Shown here in pieces: positions 7,873 to 16,500 of a DNA stretch of 64,000 nucleotides. Position 1 is the first letter of the stretch, and each line of letters starts with the position of its first letter. The stretch spans positions 1,751,001 to 1,815,000 of the forward strand of contig NZ_CP082922.1 of the NCBI RefSeq assembly GCF_019931675.1, written 5' to 3'. The position numbers and the translations under genes were made by a program. Under the pieces are notes generated by a model. It had not been told where the DNA came from, did not search any database, and saw only the letters and a list, made by a program, of their open reading frames with translations. This DNA is from Nocardioides rotundus. GTDB taxonomy: Bacteria > Actinomycetota > Actinomycetes > Propionibacteriales > Nocardioidaceae.

Positions 7873-8192
7873 GACCAGGCATTTGATGCATCCAAACTCC
7901 GCCGACCGGGCATTTGATGCACCCAAGATCGGCCGACCGGGCACTTGATGCACCCAAGATCGGCCGACCGGGCACTTGATGCACCCAAGATCGGTCGACC
8001 GGGCAATTGATGCTTCCAGGTGCCTCCTGGTTAATGACATGGAATGCCCGGTCGGCGGGCTGTGGTGACATGGAATGCCCGGTGGCGGGTTATTGGGAGC
8101 ATGGAATGCCCGGTGGGCGGGATATGGGGACCTTTGATGCCCGGTGGGCGGGATATGGGGACCTTTGATGCCCGGTGGGCGGGATCAGTCGA
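7873..8192. repeat. Symmetric array of ten 31-bp repeats (five direct, five inverted)
   Basis: Five units start at 7873, 7904, 7935, 7966 and 7997. Each begins GACCRGGCANTTGATGC, apart from small changes. Five more start at 8038, 8069, 8100, 8131 and 8162 and carry the same core inverted (ATGCCCGGT). The period is exactly 31 bp in both halves and the symmetry centre is near 8025, where a small hairpin CCAGG...CCTGG (8016-8030) lies. The array fills the whole 317-bp gap between two convergent genes, and its last unit runs into the helicase stop codon. There are no unique spacers, so it is not CRISPR. Role unknown: bidirectional termination or a phased protein-binding array are options. Confidence 0.9.
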
Positions 8193-10989
8193 GGGAGCTG
8201 TAGGCCACGACCCCGCGGCGGACGGCGTCCACGACGCCCCGGGCGGTACGGCGCAGCGGGGAGTCGCCCGCGGCGTCGGCGACCTGCCCCGCGAGGTCGA
8301 TCAGCTGCTTGGTGGCCCGCACGAAGTCGCCGGCCGACAGCGGAGAGGCGCGCAGGATGTCGTCCAGGTCATCGCCGGACGCCCAGCGGTAGGCCGCCCA
8401 CGCGAACCCCGGGTCGGGCTCGCGGAGGAAGTCCAGCTTGTGCCGCGCCTCCACGTCCCGCAGGTCTCCCCACAGCGACTGCATCTCCGCCAGCACCTGC
8501 TCCACCCGCCCGCACGGGATCCGCGGCGGCTGGTCGGGGTCCCGGCGCGACTCGTAGACCAGCGCCGACAGCACGGCGGCCAGCTCCGGCACGGTGAGGT
8601 CGTCCCACAGCCCGAGTCGCAGCGACTCGGCGGCGAGCAGGTCCAGCTCGGAGTAGATCCGCCGCAGGCCGCGACCGCGCTCGGTCACCCGGCCCCCGTC
8701 GTCGTCCAGGTCGAGGTAGCCGAGCTCGGCGAGCACCTCGCACACCCGGTCGAAGGTCCGCGCCACCGTGTTGGTGCGTCGCTCGACCCGGCGCCGTAGC
8801 GTCTCGGCGTCCCGGTCGAGCTTGGACCAGCGGTCCGCCCAGCGCTGGTGGTCCTCCCGGTCGGGGCATCCGTGGCACGGGTGGGCCTTGAGCTCGGCGC
8901 GCAGCGCGTCCACCTCGTCCCGGGTCTCCTGGTCTATGCCGCGCCGCCGCTCGGCCGCCTGACGGGGGCGCTCCAGGTCGCGCGTCCGGTTGCGCAGCGC
9001 TCCGGCCAGATCCCGGCGCTGCTGCGGGTTGCGGGGGTTGAAGTTCCGCGGCACCTTCATCCGGGTCAGCGCGGTGACCGGGACGGGGAAGTCGATCATC
9101 GACAGCCGGCGCACCTGCCGGTCCAGGGTCAGCACCTGCGGCCGCGGCTGGTCGCCGTACCCCGGATCCAGCACCACCGCGAGCCCGGCGAACTTGCCCG
9201 TCGGCACGTCGATCACGTCGCCGGGGCGCAGCGCCGTCAGCGACGCCGCCGCCTCGTCGCGGCGCTCCGCCCGCTGCGCCTTCTTCGCGCCCTTCTCCAC
9301 CTCGCTGATCCGGCGCCGGAGGGCGGCGTACTCCATGAAGTCGCCGCGGTCGCAGTGCGCCGCCTCGGCGTATCCCTCCAGCGCGTTCTCCGCCTTCCGC
9401 AGCTGGCGCGCCAGCCCGACGACGGCCCGGTCGGCCTGGAACTGCGCGAAGGACATCTCCAGCAGCTCGCGCGAGCGCTCGCGGCCGAACTGGTTCACCA
9501 GGTTGACCGCCATGTTGTACGACGGCCGGAAGGACGACCGCAGCGGATAGGTCCGGGTCGAGGCGAGGCCGGCCACCTGCTGGGGGTTCATCCCCGGCTG
9601 CCACAGGACGACCGCATGGCCCTCGACGTCGAGACCGCGGCGGCCGGCGCGCCCGGTGAGCTGGGTGTACTCCCCCGGCGTCAGGTCGGCGTGCTCGCGC
9701 CCGTTCCACTTCGACAGCTTCTCGATCACCACCGTGCGAGCGGGCATGTTGATGCCCAGCGCCAGCGTCTCGGTGGCGAAGACGACCTTGCACAGCCCCC
9801 GGGTGAACAGCGTCTCGACGCACTCCTTGAAGGCGGGCAGCAGCCCGGCGTGGTGGGCCGCGACGCCGCGGGACAGCGCGTCGAGGAAGTCGTGGTAGCC
9901 GAGCACCTCGCGGTCCTCGCTGGGCAGGTGGGCGGTGGCGGCCTCGACGTACTCGATGATCTCGTCCCGCTCCTCCGGCGAGGTCAGCCGCACGTTCGCG
10001 TCCAGGCACTGCTGGACCGCCGCGTCGCAGCCCTTGCGGGAGAAGATGAAGTAGATCGCCGGCAGCAGCCGCTCGCGCTCGAGCCGCTCGACGACCTCGA
10101 CCCGGCTCGGGATCCACACCCGGCGGCCGTTGCCGACGTTGCGGCCGCGGTTGCTGCCCTTGCGGTGGTCCCCGCGCATCCGCTTGTCCTTGGGGACGCG
10201 CCGGTCCCGCATCCGGGTGGCGGCGAAGTCGTCGCGGGCGACGCGCATCAGCTCCGGGTTGACCGGGGCGCCCTCGCCGACGAAGCCCGCCGATGCCTGG
10301 TCATCGGAGTGGGCGAACAGGTCGTAGAGGCGCCGCCCCGCCATCACGTGCTGGAAGAGCGGCACCGGCCGCCGCTCCTCCACGATGGTGGTCATCTCGC
10401 CGCGGACCGTGCCCAGCCACTCCCCGAACTCCTCGGCGTTGGAGACCGTCGCGGACAGGGAGATCACCTGCACCGACTCGGGCAGATGGATGATCACCTC
10501 CTCCCAGACCGCGCCGCGGGCCCGGTCGGCGAGGTAGTGCACCTCGTCCATCACCACGAACGCCAGCCCGAGCAGGGTGGGCGACCCGGCGTAGAGCATG
10601 TTGCGCAGCACCTCGGTGGTCATCACGACCACCGGCGCCTCCCCGTTGACCGAGGTGTCGCCGGTCAGCAGCCCGACGTTCTCCGCGCCGTGCCGCTCGA
10701 CCAGGTCGTGGAACTTCTGGTTCGACAGCGCCTTGATCGGGGTGGTGTAGAAGCACTTGCGGCCGGTGGTGAGCGCGAGGAAGACCGCGAACTCGCCGAC
10801 GACCGTCTTGCCGGAGCCGGTGGGCGCGGCCACCAGCACCCCGCGCCCGTCCTCGACCTCCCGGCACGCCTCGAGCTGGAAGGGGTCGAGGCCGAAGTCG
10901 TAGAAGGAGGCGAACTCGTGCAGCACGGGGTAGCGCTGCGCGGTCCTGCTCGCGGCGTACCGCTCGGCCGGGGTCTGCTCGTCGCTCAT
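8185..10989 (-). CDS. DEAD/DEAH-box RNA helicase, HelY/Ski2-Mtr4-like
   Basis: A 934-residue superfamily 2 helicase of the actinobacterial HelY group. Motif I is APTGSGKT (55-62), motif II is MDEVHYLAD, and motif VI is QLTGRAGRRGLD. The C-terminal half carries the DSHCT region (DLTVPELAAVLSALVYESRR). It probably takes part in RNA turnover or ribosome maturation. ATG 10989 overlaps the lipid kinase stop by 4 bp (ATGA). The gene ends the long leftward block and its stop lies inside the 31-bp repeat array. Confidence 0.92.
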   Translation of the reverse strand: MSDEQTPAERYAASRTAQRYPVLHEFASFYDFGLDPFQLEACREVEDGRGVLVAAPTGSGKTVVGEFAVFLALTTGRKCFYTTPIKALSNQKFHDLVERHGAENVGLLTGDTSVNGEAPVVVMTTEVLRNMLYAGSPTLLGLAFVVMDEVHYLADRARGAVWEEVIIHLPESVQVISLSATVSNAEEFGEWLGTVRGEMTTIVEERRPVPLFQHVMAGRRLYDLFAHSDDQASAGFVGEGAPVNPELMRVARDDFAATRMRDRRVPKDKRMRGDHRKGSNRGRNVGNGRRVWIPSRVEVVERLERERLLPAIYFIFSRKGCDAAVQQCLDANVRLTSPEERDEIIEYVEAATAHLPSEDREVLGYHDFLDALSRGVAAHHAGLLPAFKECVETLFTRGLCKVVFATETLALGINMPARTVVIEKLSKWNGREHADLTPGEYTQLTGRAGRRGLDVEGHAVVLWQPGMNPQQVAGLASTRTYPLRSSFRPSYNMAVNLVNQFGRERSRELLEMSFAQFQADRAVVGLARQLRKAENALEGYAEAAHCDRGDFMEYAALRRRISEVEKGAKKAQRAERRDEAAASLTALRPGDVIDVPTGKFAGLAVVLDPGYGDQPRPQVLTLDRQVRRLSMIDFPVPVTALTRMKVPRNFNPRNPQQRRDLAGALRNRTRDLERPRQAAERRRGIDQETRDEVDALRAELKAHPCHGCPDREDHQRWADRWSKLDRDAETLRRRVERRTNTVARTFDRVCEVLAELGYLDLDDDGGRVTERGRGLRRIYSELDLLAAESLRLGLWDDLTVPELAAVLSALVYESRRDPDQPPRIPCGRVEQVLAEMQSLWGDLRDVEARHKLDFLREPDPGFAWAAYRWASGDDLDDILRASPLSAGDFVRATKQLIDLAGQVADAAGDSPLRRTARGVVDAVRRGVVAYSSLD

Positions 10990-11867
10990 GCGTACACCTT
11001 CAGCGCGCCGGGGGCGCAGTCGATCGTCAGGGGCAGGGGGCCGAAGCGCTCGCCGTCGGCATAGCCGGTGATCCCCTCCGAGGCAATGGTGACGCGTCGC
11101 ACCAGATGCCGGGAGAAGCGGGGGTGCGTGGTGTGCGTGCCGCGGAACAGCCGGGGGTAGGTCCGCACCAGCCCGGCCCGCGACATCGGCCCGATCACCA
11201 CCACGTCCAGCAGCCCGTCGGCCAGGTCCGCGCCCTCGGCGATCCGCAACCCGCCGCCGAAGGACGGGCCGTTGCCGACGGCCACCAGCATCGCCTCCAG
11301 CCGGTGCTCCACGCCGTCCAGCTCCAGCCGGTAGCGCAACGGTCGGAAGGTCCGCAGCTCGGCGAGGGTCGCGAGGTTGTAGCGCATCTGCCCGGCCGGC
11401 CAGGTCATGTGGTTGGCCCGCTCGTTGACCACCGCGTCGAAGCCGGCGGCGAGCACCGTGACGTAGTAGCGCTCCCCCGACCGCGCCAGGTCGATGGTCC
11501 GGCGACGGCCGGCGATCACCCGGTCGGCGGCGCCGGCGGGGTCGCGCTGCGGCAGGGACAGGTAGCGCGCCACGTCGTTGCCCGTGCCGGCCGGGATGAC
11601 CCCAAGGGGTACGTCGGTCCCGGCGAGCACCTGCGCGGCAAGGTGCACCATCCCGTCGCCACCGACGACGACCAGCCCCTCCACCCCGCCCGCAACGGCC
11701 CCACGTGCGAGCACGCCGGCCTCCTCGGCGTCGCGGCCCATCAGGTCGCGCACGACCAGGCCGCCCTCCCTCAGCCGGGTCAGTGCGGCGTCGCGCAACC
11801 GCACCGCCCGGCCCTTGCCGGCGGTGGGGTTGGTCAGCAGCGCGATCTCGCGGGGCGCGACGGGCAC
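10986..11867 (-). CDS. Diacylglycerol/lipid kinase family protein
   Basis: A 293-residue member of the DagK/YegS family, which phosphorylates diacylglycerol or related lipids. Typical motifs are NPTAGKG near the N-terminus, VVGGDGMVH, and GVIPAGTGNDVAR. C-terminal GNGPSFGGGLRI and DGLLDVVVI segments complete the fold. The GTG start at 11867 has a leaderless -10 box 6 nt upstream. The stop overlaps the helicase start, so translation is probably coupled. Confidence 0.9.
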   Translation of the reverse strand: MPVAPREIALLTNPTAGKGRAVRLRDAALTRLREGGLVVRDLMGRDAEEAGVLARGAVAGGVEGLVVVGGDGMVHLAAQVLAGTDVPLGVIPAGTGNDVARYLSLPQRDPAGAADRVIAGRRRTIDLARSGERYYVTVLAAGFDAVVNERANHMTWPAGQMRYNLATLAELRTFRPLRYRLELDGVEHRLEAMLVAVGNGPSFGGGLRIAEGADLADGLLDVVVIGPMSRAGLVRTYPRLFRGTHTTHPRFSRHLVRRVTIASEGITGYADGERFGPLPLTIDCAPGALKVYA

Positions 11868-11873
11868 CGGCCG

Positions 11874-11879
11874 AGGGTA
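11874..11879 (-). promoter_or_regulatory. Leaderless -10 box of lipid kinase gene
   Basis: TACCCT on the minus strand is followed by 6 nt and GTG 11867. Confidence 0.5.
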
Positions 11880-11888
11880 ACCGCCGGA

Positions 11889-12281
11889 TCAGCCCCCGAG
11901 GCGGAGCAGCGCGCTGACCTGCCGCTCCGGGGCACCGACCGCCTTGGCCAGTCGGGCCAGGGCGTCCAGGACGCCGTCGGCGGTGAAGCGGGTGCCGGGC
12001 ACGGCGAGCGCGAGCCGGCCGTCGTACTCGACCAGCTCCACCTGGCCGTGCTGCCAGGCCTGGTGCACCCGGGCGCGGGAGTCCGCGTCGGCCACCGGGC
12101 GGGGGTATGCCTCGTCGACGGCGAGCAGGTCGCAGGGGTGCTCGCCGCCGGAGCCGGTCAGCCGGCCGTGCACCAGGTGCCCTTCCCGCACGCCGTGCTC
12201 GGCCTCCCAGGTGACCGGCTCGGCACCGACCCACTCGGGCAGGTCGAAGGGGTCGACGAAGCTCAGCGTCGCGGGGGTCAC
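11889..12281 (-). CDS. Hypothetical protein between tatC and lipid kinase
   Basis: A 130-residue acidic protein of unknown function. It begins TPATLSFVDPFDLPEWVG and has no signal peptide, membrane segment or catalytic motif that I can recognise. GTG 12281 overlaps the tatC stop by 4 bp (GTGA), which argues for translational coupling and for a real gene. It is 10 bp upstream of the lipid kinase promoter box. Confidence 0.75.
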   Translation of the reverse strand: MTPATLSFVDPFDLPEWVGAEPVTWEAEHGVREGHLVHGRLTGSGGEHPCDLLAVDEAYPRPVADADSRARVHQAWQHGQVELVEYDGRLALAVPGTRFTADGVLDALARLAKAVGAPERQVSALLRLGG

Positions 12282-13114
12282 AGGACCGACGCCTCGTCCG
12301 GCCCCGGCCCGGCCTCCTGGGCCTCCTTCTTGCGGCGCTCGAGGACCCGGCAGACGAGCTCGGCGATGAAGAACAGCAGGCACATCGGCACGGCGAGGAA
12401 CAGCATGGTGAAGGGGTCGGTGGAGGGGGTGACGACCGCGGCGAAGACGAAGATGCCGACGATGAACCAGGCGCGATGGGTCGCCAGGGTGCGCGCGGGA
12501 AGCACGCCCACGAGGTTCAGCAGCACGATGAAGACCGGGATCTCGAAGGAGACGCCGAAGGCGAGCAGGGTGCGGGTGAAGAAGGTGACGTAGTCGTTGA
12601 ACTCCACCAGGTTGGTCAGGCCCTCGCGGGTGAAGCCGATCAGCACCTCCAGGCCCTTGGGCAGGGTCAGGTAGCCGACGACGACCCCGATGATGAAGAG
12701 CGGACCGGCGATCGCGGCGAAGACCCGGCTCCACTTGCGCTCGCCGGGGTGCAGGCCGGGCAGGATGAAGGCCCAGATCTGGTGCAGCCAGTAGGGGCTG
12801 GTGAGGATCACGCCCGCGAACCCGGAGAGCTTGAGGTAGGTCATCAGCGGCCCGCCGACGCCGTTGATCGTCGGCTGGCTCGTGACGTCGGTGCCCAGCG
12901 CCTGACGGGCCTGGTTGTAGGGGCCCAGCACCAGCTCGTAGAGATAGTCGAAGAAGACCAGGCACAGGGCGATGCCCAGGACCAGGGCGACGAGGATCCG
13001 CAGCACCCGCGCGCGCAGCTCGCGCAGGTGGTCCGAGAGCGCCATCCGCCCCTCGGCGTCGACGTCATGGTGCGGCTTGGTGGAGAAGGCTGCGCGCAGT
13101 CCTTTGAGGGCCAC
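12278..13114 (-). CDS. tatC: Sec-independent translocase subunit TatC
   Basis: TatC binds twin-arginine signal peptides in the cytoplasmic membrane. The 278-residue product has a cytoplasmic N-terminus (MALSDHLRELRARV), six predicted membrane segments and the conserved FxxPxxF-like region (FEIPVFIVLL). The start is GTG 13114 with GGAG upstream. tatA lies 32 bp upstream on the same strand, forming a tatAC unit in which TatA probably also replaces TatB or works with a distant tatB. Confidence 0.95.
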   Translation of the reverse strand: MALKGLRAAFSTKPHHDVDAEGRMALSDHLRELRARVLRILVALVLGIALCLVFFDYLYELVLGPYNQARQALGTDVTSQPTINGVGGPLMTYLKLSGFAGVILTSPYWLHQIWAFILPGLHPGERKWSRVFAAIAGPLFIIGVVVGYLTLPKGLEVLIGFTREGLTNLVEFNDYVTFFTRTLLAFGVSFEIPVFIVLLNLVGVLPARTLATHRAWFIVGIFVFAAVVTPSTDPFTMLFLAVPMCLLFFIAELVCRVLERRKKEAQEAGPGPDEASVL

Positions 13115-13146
13115 GTCGGTCGGTGCTCCGCTGAGTCCGCGGGGAC

Positions 13147-13428
13147 TCAGGCGGTGGTGCCGTCGTTGCGCTCCTGGCCGATCGGGCGGCCGTGCGCGTC
13201 CCGCGGCGGGTCGATCTCGCGCTGCGGCGTGGCCTCGGGCGTGGCGCTGCTCGGCGCGTCCTTCTCGTCGTCCTCGCGCATGCCCTTGGTCTCGGCCTTG
13301 AAGATGCGCAGCGCCTGACCGGAGCCCCGGGCGAGCTCGGGCAGCTTCTTCGCGCCGAACACCAAGATGATCACGAGGACGATGAGCACCAGCTCCCAGC
13401 CCTGCGGCACGCCAATCAGGGGGTACAT
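13147..13428 (-). CDS. tatA: Twin-arginine translocase subunit TatA
   Basis: A 93-residue pore-forming subunit with one N-terminal membrane helix (WELVLIVLVIILVFG), the FGAKKLPELARGSGQ amphipathic segment and an acidic, disordered tail. ATG 13428 has a GGAGGAG ribosome site. It precedes tatC and follows pafC in the same direction. Confidence 0.95.
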   Translation of the reverse strand: MYPLIGVPQGWELVLIVLVIILVFGAKKLPELARGSGQALRIFKAETKGMREDDEKDAPSSATPEATPQREIDPPRDAHGRPIGQERNDGTTA

Positions 13429-13476
13429 CGAACTGAACTCCTCCTCGTGGTTGCGAACGCCACCCAGTCTACGCGC

Positions 13477-14463
13477 TCATCCGTAGAGCCCGAGCGCCCC
13501 ACGGGCCGTGGCAAGCAAAGACTGGGCGAACTCCGGTGGACGAACGACCGACGCGTGAGGCGCGAGCCGCAGCAGCAGGCGCTCCAACCAGCGCGGATCG
13601 CCGACCCGGAGGGTGATCTCGACCGAGCCGTCGCGGAACCGTCGTACCTTCTCGGTGTCGTAGTACTCCGGCACCCAGGCCGCCGCCGGGGCGAGCCGCA
13701 GCACCACGGTCGCGGCGTCCGGCGCATGGGCGAAGAAGCCCGCCGACAGGTCGGGTGGGGGCTGCGGTGGCGCCTCGACGGCGGTGTCGAGCACCTCGGC
13801 GGCCTGGATGCGGTCCAGCCGGAAGAACCGCGGCGCCTCGGCGCGGTGGCACCACGCGTGGAGGTACGTCGCCCCGCCGGAGGTCAGGAGGCGGTAGGGG
13901 TCCACGACCCGCTCGGACTCCTCGTCCCGCGCGGGCACGAAGTAGGTCAGCCGCACCTGGCGGCCGTCGGCGATCGCCCGCTCCAGCTGTGGGCGCAGGC
14001 CGCCGACGGACTCGATCGCCGGGTCCAGGTCGGTGACCGCCACCCGGTCGGGGCTGCCGGCGTCCGCGGCGATCTCCAGCTTGGCCAGCGTGCGGTCCAC
14101 GATGGCGGCGGTCTCGGCGTCCGCGGAGTCGCGCAGCACCCGCAGCGCCACGATCAGCGCGCTGGCCTCGGTCGGGGTGAGCCGCAGCGGGCGGGCGAGG
14201 TAGTCGGCGTTGCCGAGCCGGATCACCCGGTCGCCGTCGGTGTCGAGGGCGTCGATGTCGACGTCGATCAGGTCGTCGGGGTAGCCACCCGGCAGCCCGC
14301 ACATGAAGAGCACGTTGAGGTCGCGCACCACCTGGTCCGGGCTGACGCCCAGCACCTCGGCGGCCTCCTCGACCCGGACCTCGTCCCGGGAGTGGACGTA
14401 GGGCACCAGCGCCAGCAGCCGGGCCAGCTGCGCACGGCTCCCGGCCAGCGCCTGGCTGCTCAT
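13477..14463 (-). CDS. pafC: WYL-domain transcriptional regulator PafC
   Basis: PafC pairs with PafB to activate the LexA-independent DNA damage response in mycobacteria. The 328-residue product has an N-terminal winged HTH (RDEVRVEEAAEVLGVSPDQV), a WYL domain with LTYFVPARDEESERVVDPYRL and HAWCHRAEAPRFFRLDRI, and a WCX tail. Its ATG at 14463 overlaps the pafB stop by 4 bp. The ligand of the WYL domain is probably single-stranded DNA, from family knowledge. Confidence 0.93.
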   Translation of the reverse strand: MSSQALAGSRAQLARLLALVPYVHSRDEVRVEEAAEVLGVSPDQVVRDLNVLFMCGLPGGYPDDLIDVDIDALDTDGDRVIRLGNADYLARPLRLTPTEASALIVALRVLRDSADAETAAIVDRTLAKLEIAADAGSPDRVAVTDLDPAIESVGGLRPQLERAIADGRQVRLTYFVPARDEESERVVDPYRLLTSGGATYLHAWCHRAEAPRFFRLDRIQAAEVLDTAVEAPPQPPPDLSAGFFAHAPDAATVVLRLAPAAAWVPEYYDTEKVRRFRDGSVEITLRVGDPRWLERLLLRLAPHASVVRPPEFAQSLLATARGALGLYG

Positions 14464-15425
14464 GACGCCTCCCCCACGACGGCCCGGAGCCGGGCGACGA
14501 CGTCGCGGCGCAGCGAGTCCGGGCTCACGACATAGGCGTCCTCGCCGTGGGCGAGCACCTCGCCCGCCAGGTCGGCGCGGGCCAGCACGAGCCGGTCCCA
14601 CCGGGAGCGCTCGTCGGGCCCGGGCACGCACGGCTCCACCTGCTCGGCCATCCGGCGCAGGCCGTGACCCGCGCCCTCACGGACCAGCACCTCGGCCGGC
14701 TCGGCCGGTGCCGATGGGGCGAGCCGGCGGGCGGTGGCAGCGACGTCGGTCCCCTCGGGCACGGAGAAGCTGCCGGGCTCGCCGTCGGTGCGCGGCTCGC
14801 CCACCACCCGGGAGAGCCGGAAGACCCGCTCGGCGTCCCGGTCGGTGTCGTGGCCGACGACGTACCACCGGCCGGAGAAGCGGACGACCCCCCACGGCTG
14901 CAGGTGCCGGGTGGCCGGCTGCTCGCCGGTCCGGCCGTAGTCGAAGGCCAGCGGGGTGCGGGTCGCCGTCGCCTCCCAGAAGGCGATGAAGGACGGCTCC
15001 TCGGCGCCGATCCGCGGCTGCACCAGGTCCAGCGCGCCCGGGTCCACGTCGACCCCCTGGGCGGCCAGCTTGCGGACCGCCTCGGTCGTGGCCTCCGCGA
15101 GCCGGGCGTGCTCCCAGACCTTGCCGGCCAGGCCGACCACGGACGCCTCGTCGGCGTCCAGCCGGATCTCGGGGAGCGCGAACTCGTCCGCCCGGATGCG
15201 GTAGCCCGGCTCGTCACCGAAGAACGGGTCGATCTGGCCCACCTCGACCGGGACGCCGAGGCTGCGCAGCTCCTCCTTGTCCCGCTCGAACTTCTTCTCG
15301 AAGGCGTCGTCGGACAGTCCGGGGTAGAGCGCGTCGCGGACCCGGCCCTTGTCCACGAAGTGCCGCTGCACCAGGAGCATGATGAGCAGCTTCATCAGCC
15401 GCTCGGTCTTGTCCGCCGTCACCAC
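14460..15425 (-). CDS. pafB: WYL-domain transcriptional regulator PafB
   Basis: Partner of PafC, 321 residues. The N-terminal HTH segment is ERLMKLLIMLLVQRHFVDKG with DDAFEKKFERDKEELRSLGV. The WYL domain shows LAFDYGRTGEQPATRHLQPWG and WYVVGHDTDRDAERVFRLSR. Two adjacent GTG codons (15425 and 15422) could start it. The gene begins 10 bp after the FKBP stop. PafB and PafC lie downstream of pafA as in mycobacteria. Confidence 0.93.
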   Translation of the reverse strand: MVTADKTERLMKLLIMLLVQRHFVDKGRVRDALYPGLSDDAFEKKFERDKEELRSLGVPVEVGQIDPFFGDEPGYRIRADEFALPEIRLDADEASVVGLAGKVWEHARLAEATTEAVRKLAAQGVDVDPGALDLVQPRIGAEEPSFIAFWEATATRTPLAFDYGRTGEQPATRHLQPWGVVRFSGRWYVVGHDTDRDAERVFRLSRVVGEPRTDGEPGSFSVPEGTDVAATARRLAPSAPAEPAEVLVREGAGHGLRRMAEQVEPCVPGPDERSRWDRLVLARADLAGEVLAHGEDAYVVSPDSLRRDVVARLRAVVGEAS

Positions 15426-15434
15426 GACTCCGGA

Positions 15435-16412
15435 CTACTGCACCGCGAGCACGTCGACCACGAAGTACATCGTGTCCGTGCCCTTGATGGTGTTGCCCTG
15501 GCCCTGCTTGCCGTAGCCGAGCTCCGGCGGGATGGCCAGCATCACCCGGCTGCCGGCGGGCACGCCCTCCAGGCCCTGGTCCCAGCCCTTCACCACGGCG
15601 CCCTGGCCCAGGGTGAAGGGGAACGGCTGACCGCGGGTGTACGACGCGTCGAACGGCTGGTCGCCGCCGTAGACCTGGCCGAGGTAGTTCACATAGATCT
15701 GGTCGCCGGCCTTGGCGACCTTCCCGTCGCCCTTGACCAGGTAGCCCTTCTGCAGCTCGTCCTTCGGCTTCGGCGTGCCCTGGAAGTCCAGCGCGGTGGG
15801 CACGCCGTCGGACTCGGTCACCGACGGCATCCAGCCGGCGGGCTGCTGCTCGCTGCCGGACGGCTCGGGAGAGACGATGTCGGTGACGTCGAGCACGAAG
15901 ACCACGGTGTCCTTGCCGTTGATCCCCATCTGCGGGTTGCCCTGGGAGCCGAAGGCGTCCTCGGGGGCGGCCGCCACCGCGATCCGGCTGCCGACCTTGG
16001 CCCCCTCGAGGTTGTCGGCGAGCGCCGGGATCAGCGAGTCGCTGACCGGCAGCAGGCTCGCGGCGCCCTTGAAGTCGCTGGAGACGACCTTCTTGGAGGC
16101 GCCGTTGGCCACCATGATGTGGGTCATCGCCAGGTCGCCGCTCTTCACCGTCGGACCGTCGCCCTCGACCACCGTCCGGGCCTGCGTCGTGCCCGTGGAG
16201 ACCGCCTTGTCCCACGTCAGCTTGGGCTCCTTGCCGACGTTGTCGCTGACGGTCAGGGACGAGAGTGCCTCGCCCGAGGAGCTGCCACCGCTCGAGGATG
16301 AGCTGTTGGAGGAGCTCTCGGACGAGCCGTCCTCCTCTCCGCAGGCGGCCAGCCCGCCGACGAGGACGGTGGCCACCAGGGGCGCGAGGATGCGGGTACG
16401 ACGTGAAGTCAT
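15435..16412 (-). CDS. FKBP-type peptidyl-prolyl isomerase lipoprotein
   Basis: A 325-residue secreted lipoprotein with signal peptide and lipobox LAAC (Cys24). A Ser/Gly-rich linker precedes two FKBP-like domains. The first (about 60-165) is degenerate. The second (about 225-325) keeps the FKBP core with VNYLGQVYGGDQPFDASYTR, FTLGQGAVVKGWDQGLEGV and PPELGYGKQG. It probably helps fold exported proteins. It lies between pafA and pafB, as is common in Actinobacteria. Confidence 0.93.
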   Translation of the reverse strand: MTSRRTRILAPLVATVLVGGLAACGEEDGSSESSSNSSSSSGGSSSGEALSSLTVSDNVGKEPKLTWDKAVSTGTTQARTVVEGDGPTVKSGDLAMTHIMVANGASKKVVSSDFKGAASLLPVSDSLIPALADNLEGAKVGSRIAVAAAPEDAFGSQGNPQMGINGKDTVVFVLDVTDIVSPEPSGSEQQPAGWMPSVTESDGVPTALDFQGTPKPKDELQKGYLVKGDGKVAKAGDQIYVNYLGQVYGGDQPFDASYTRGQPFPFTLGQGAVVKGWDQGLEGVPAGSRVMLAIPPELGYGKQGQGNTIKGTDTMYFVVDVLAVQ

Positions 16413-16454
16413 GCGGGGAGGTATCTCCTGAGTCCGGGGGACGGTCGACGGCCC

Positions 16455-16462
16455 AGCCTATA
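16455..16462 (-). promoter_or_regulatory. Candidate -10 box of FKBP gene
   Basis: TATAGGCT on the minus strand lies about 45 bp upstream of the FKBP start, within the 88-bp gap after pafA. A GGAG ribosome site is present before ATG 16412, so this transcript would have a normal leader. Confidence 0.4.
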
Positions 16463-16500
16463 AGGCGACCCTGAGGATTCCCGGCGGCCGCGCCCGTTCC

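Noticed and set aside
6908..8071. Extension of the Lrp-type regulator upstream through the repeat array
   Set aside because: The frame stays open through repeats and opposite the exonuclease by chance. The leaderless box and the family start point to 6907.
7873..8192. CRISPR array
   Set aside because: The 31-bp period is the whole unit. There are no unique spacers, the second half is inverted, and no cas genes are nearby. The RecB-family gene at 26594 is not associated.
8848..11064. 738-codon plus-strand frame opposite the helicase
   Set aside because: Shadow frame of low-complexity composition. The minus strand encodes a complete helicase.
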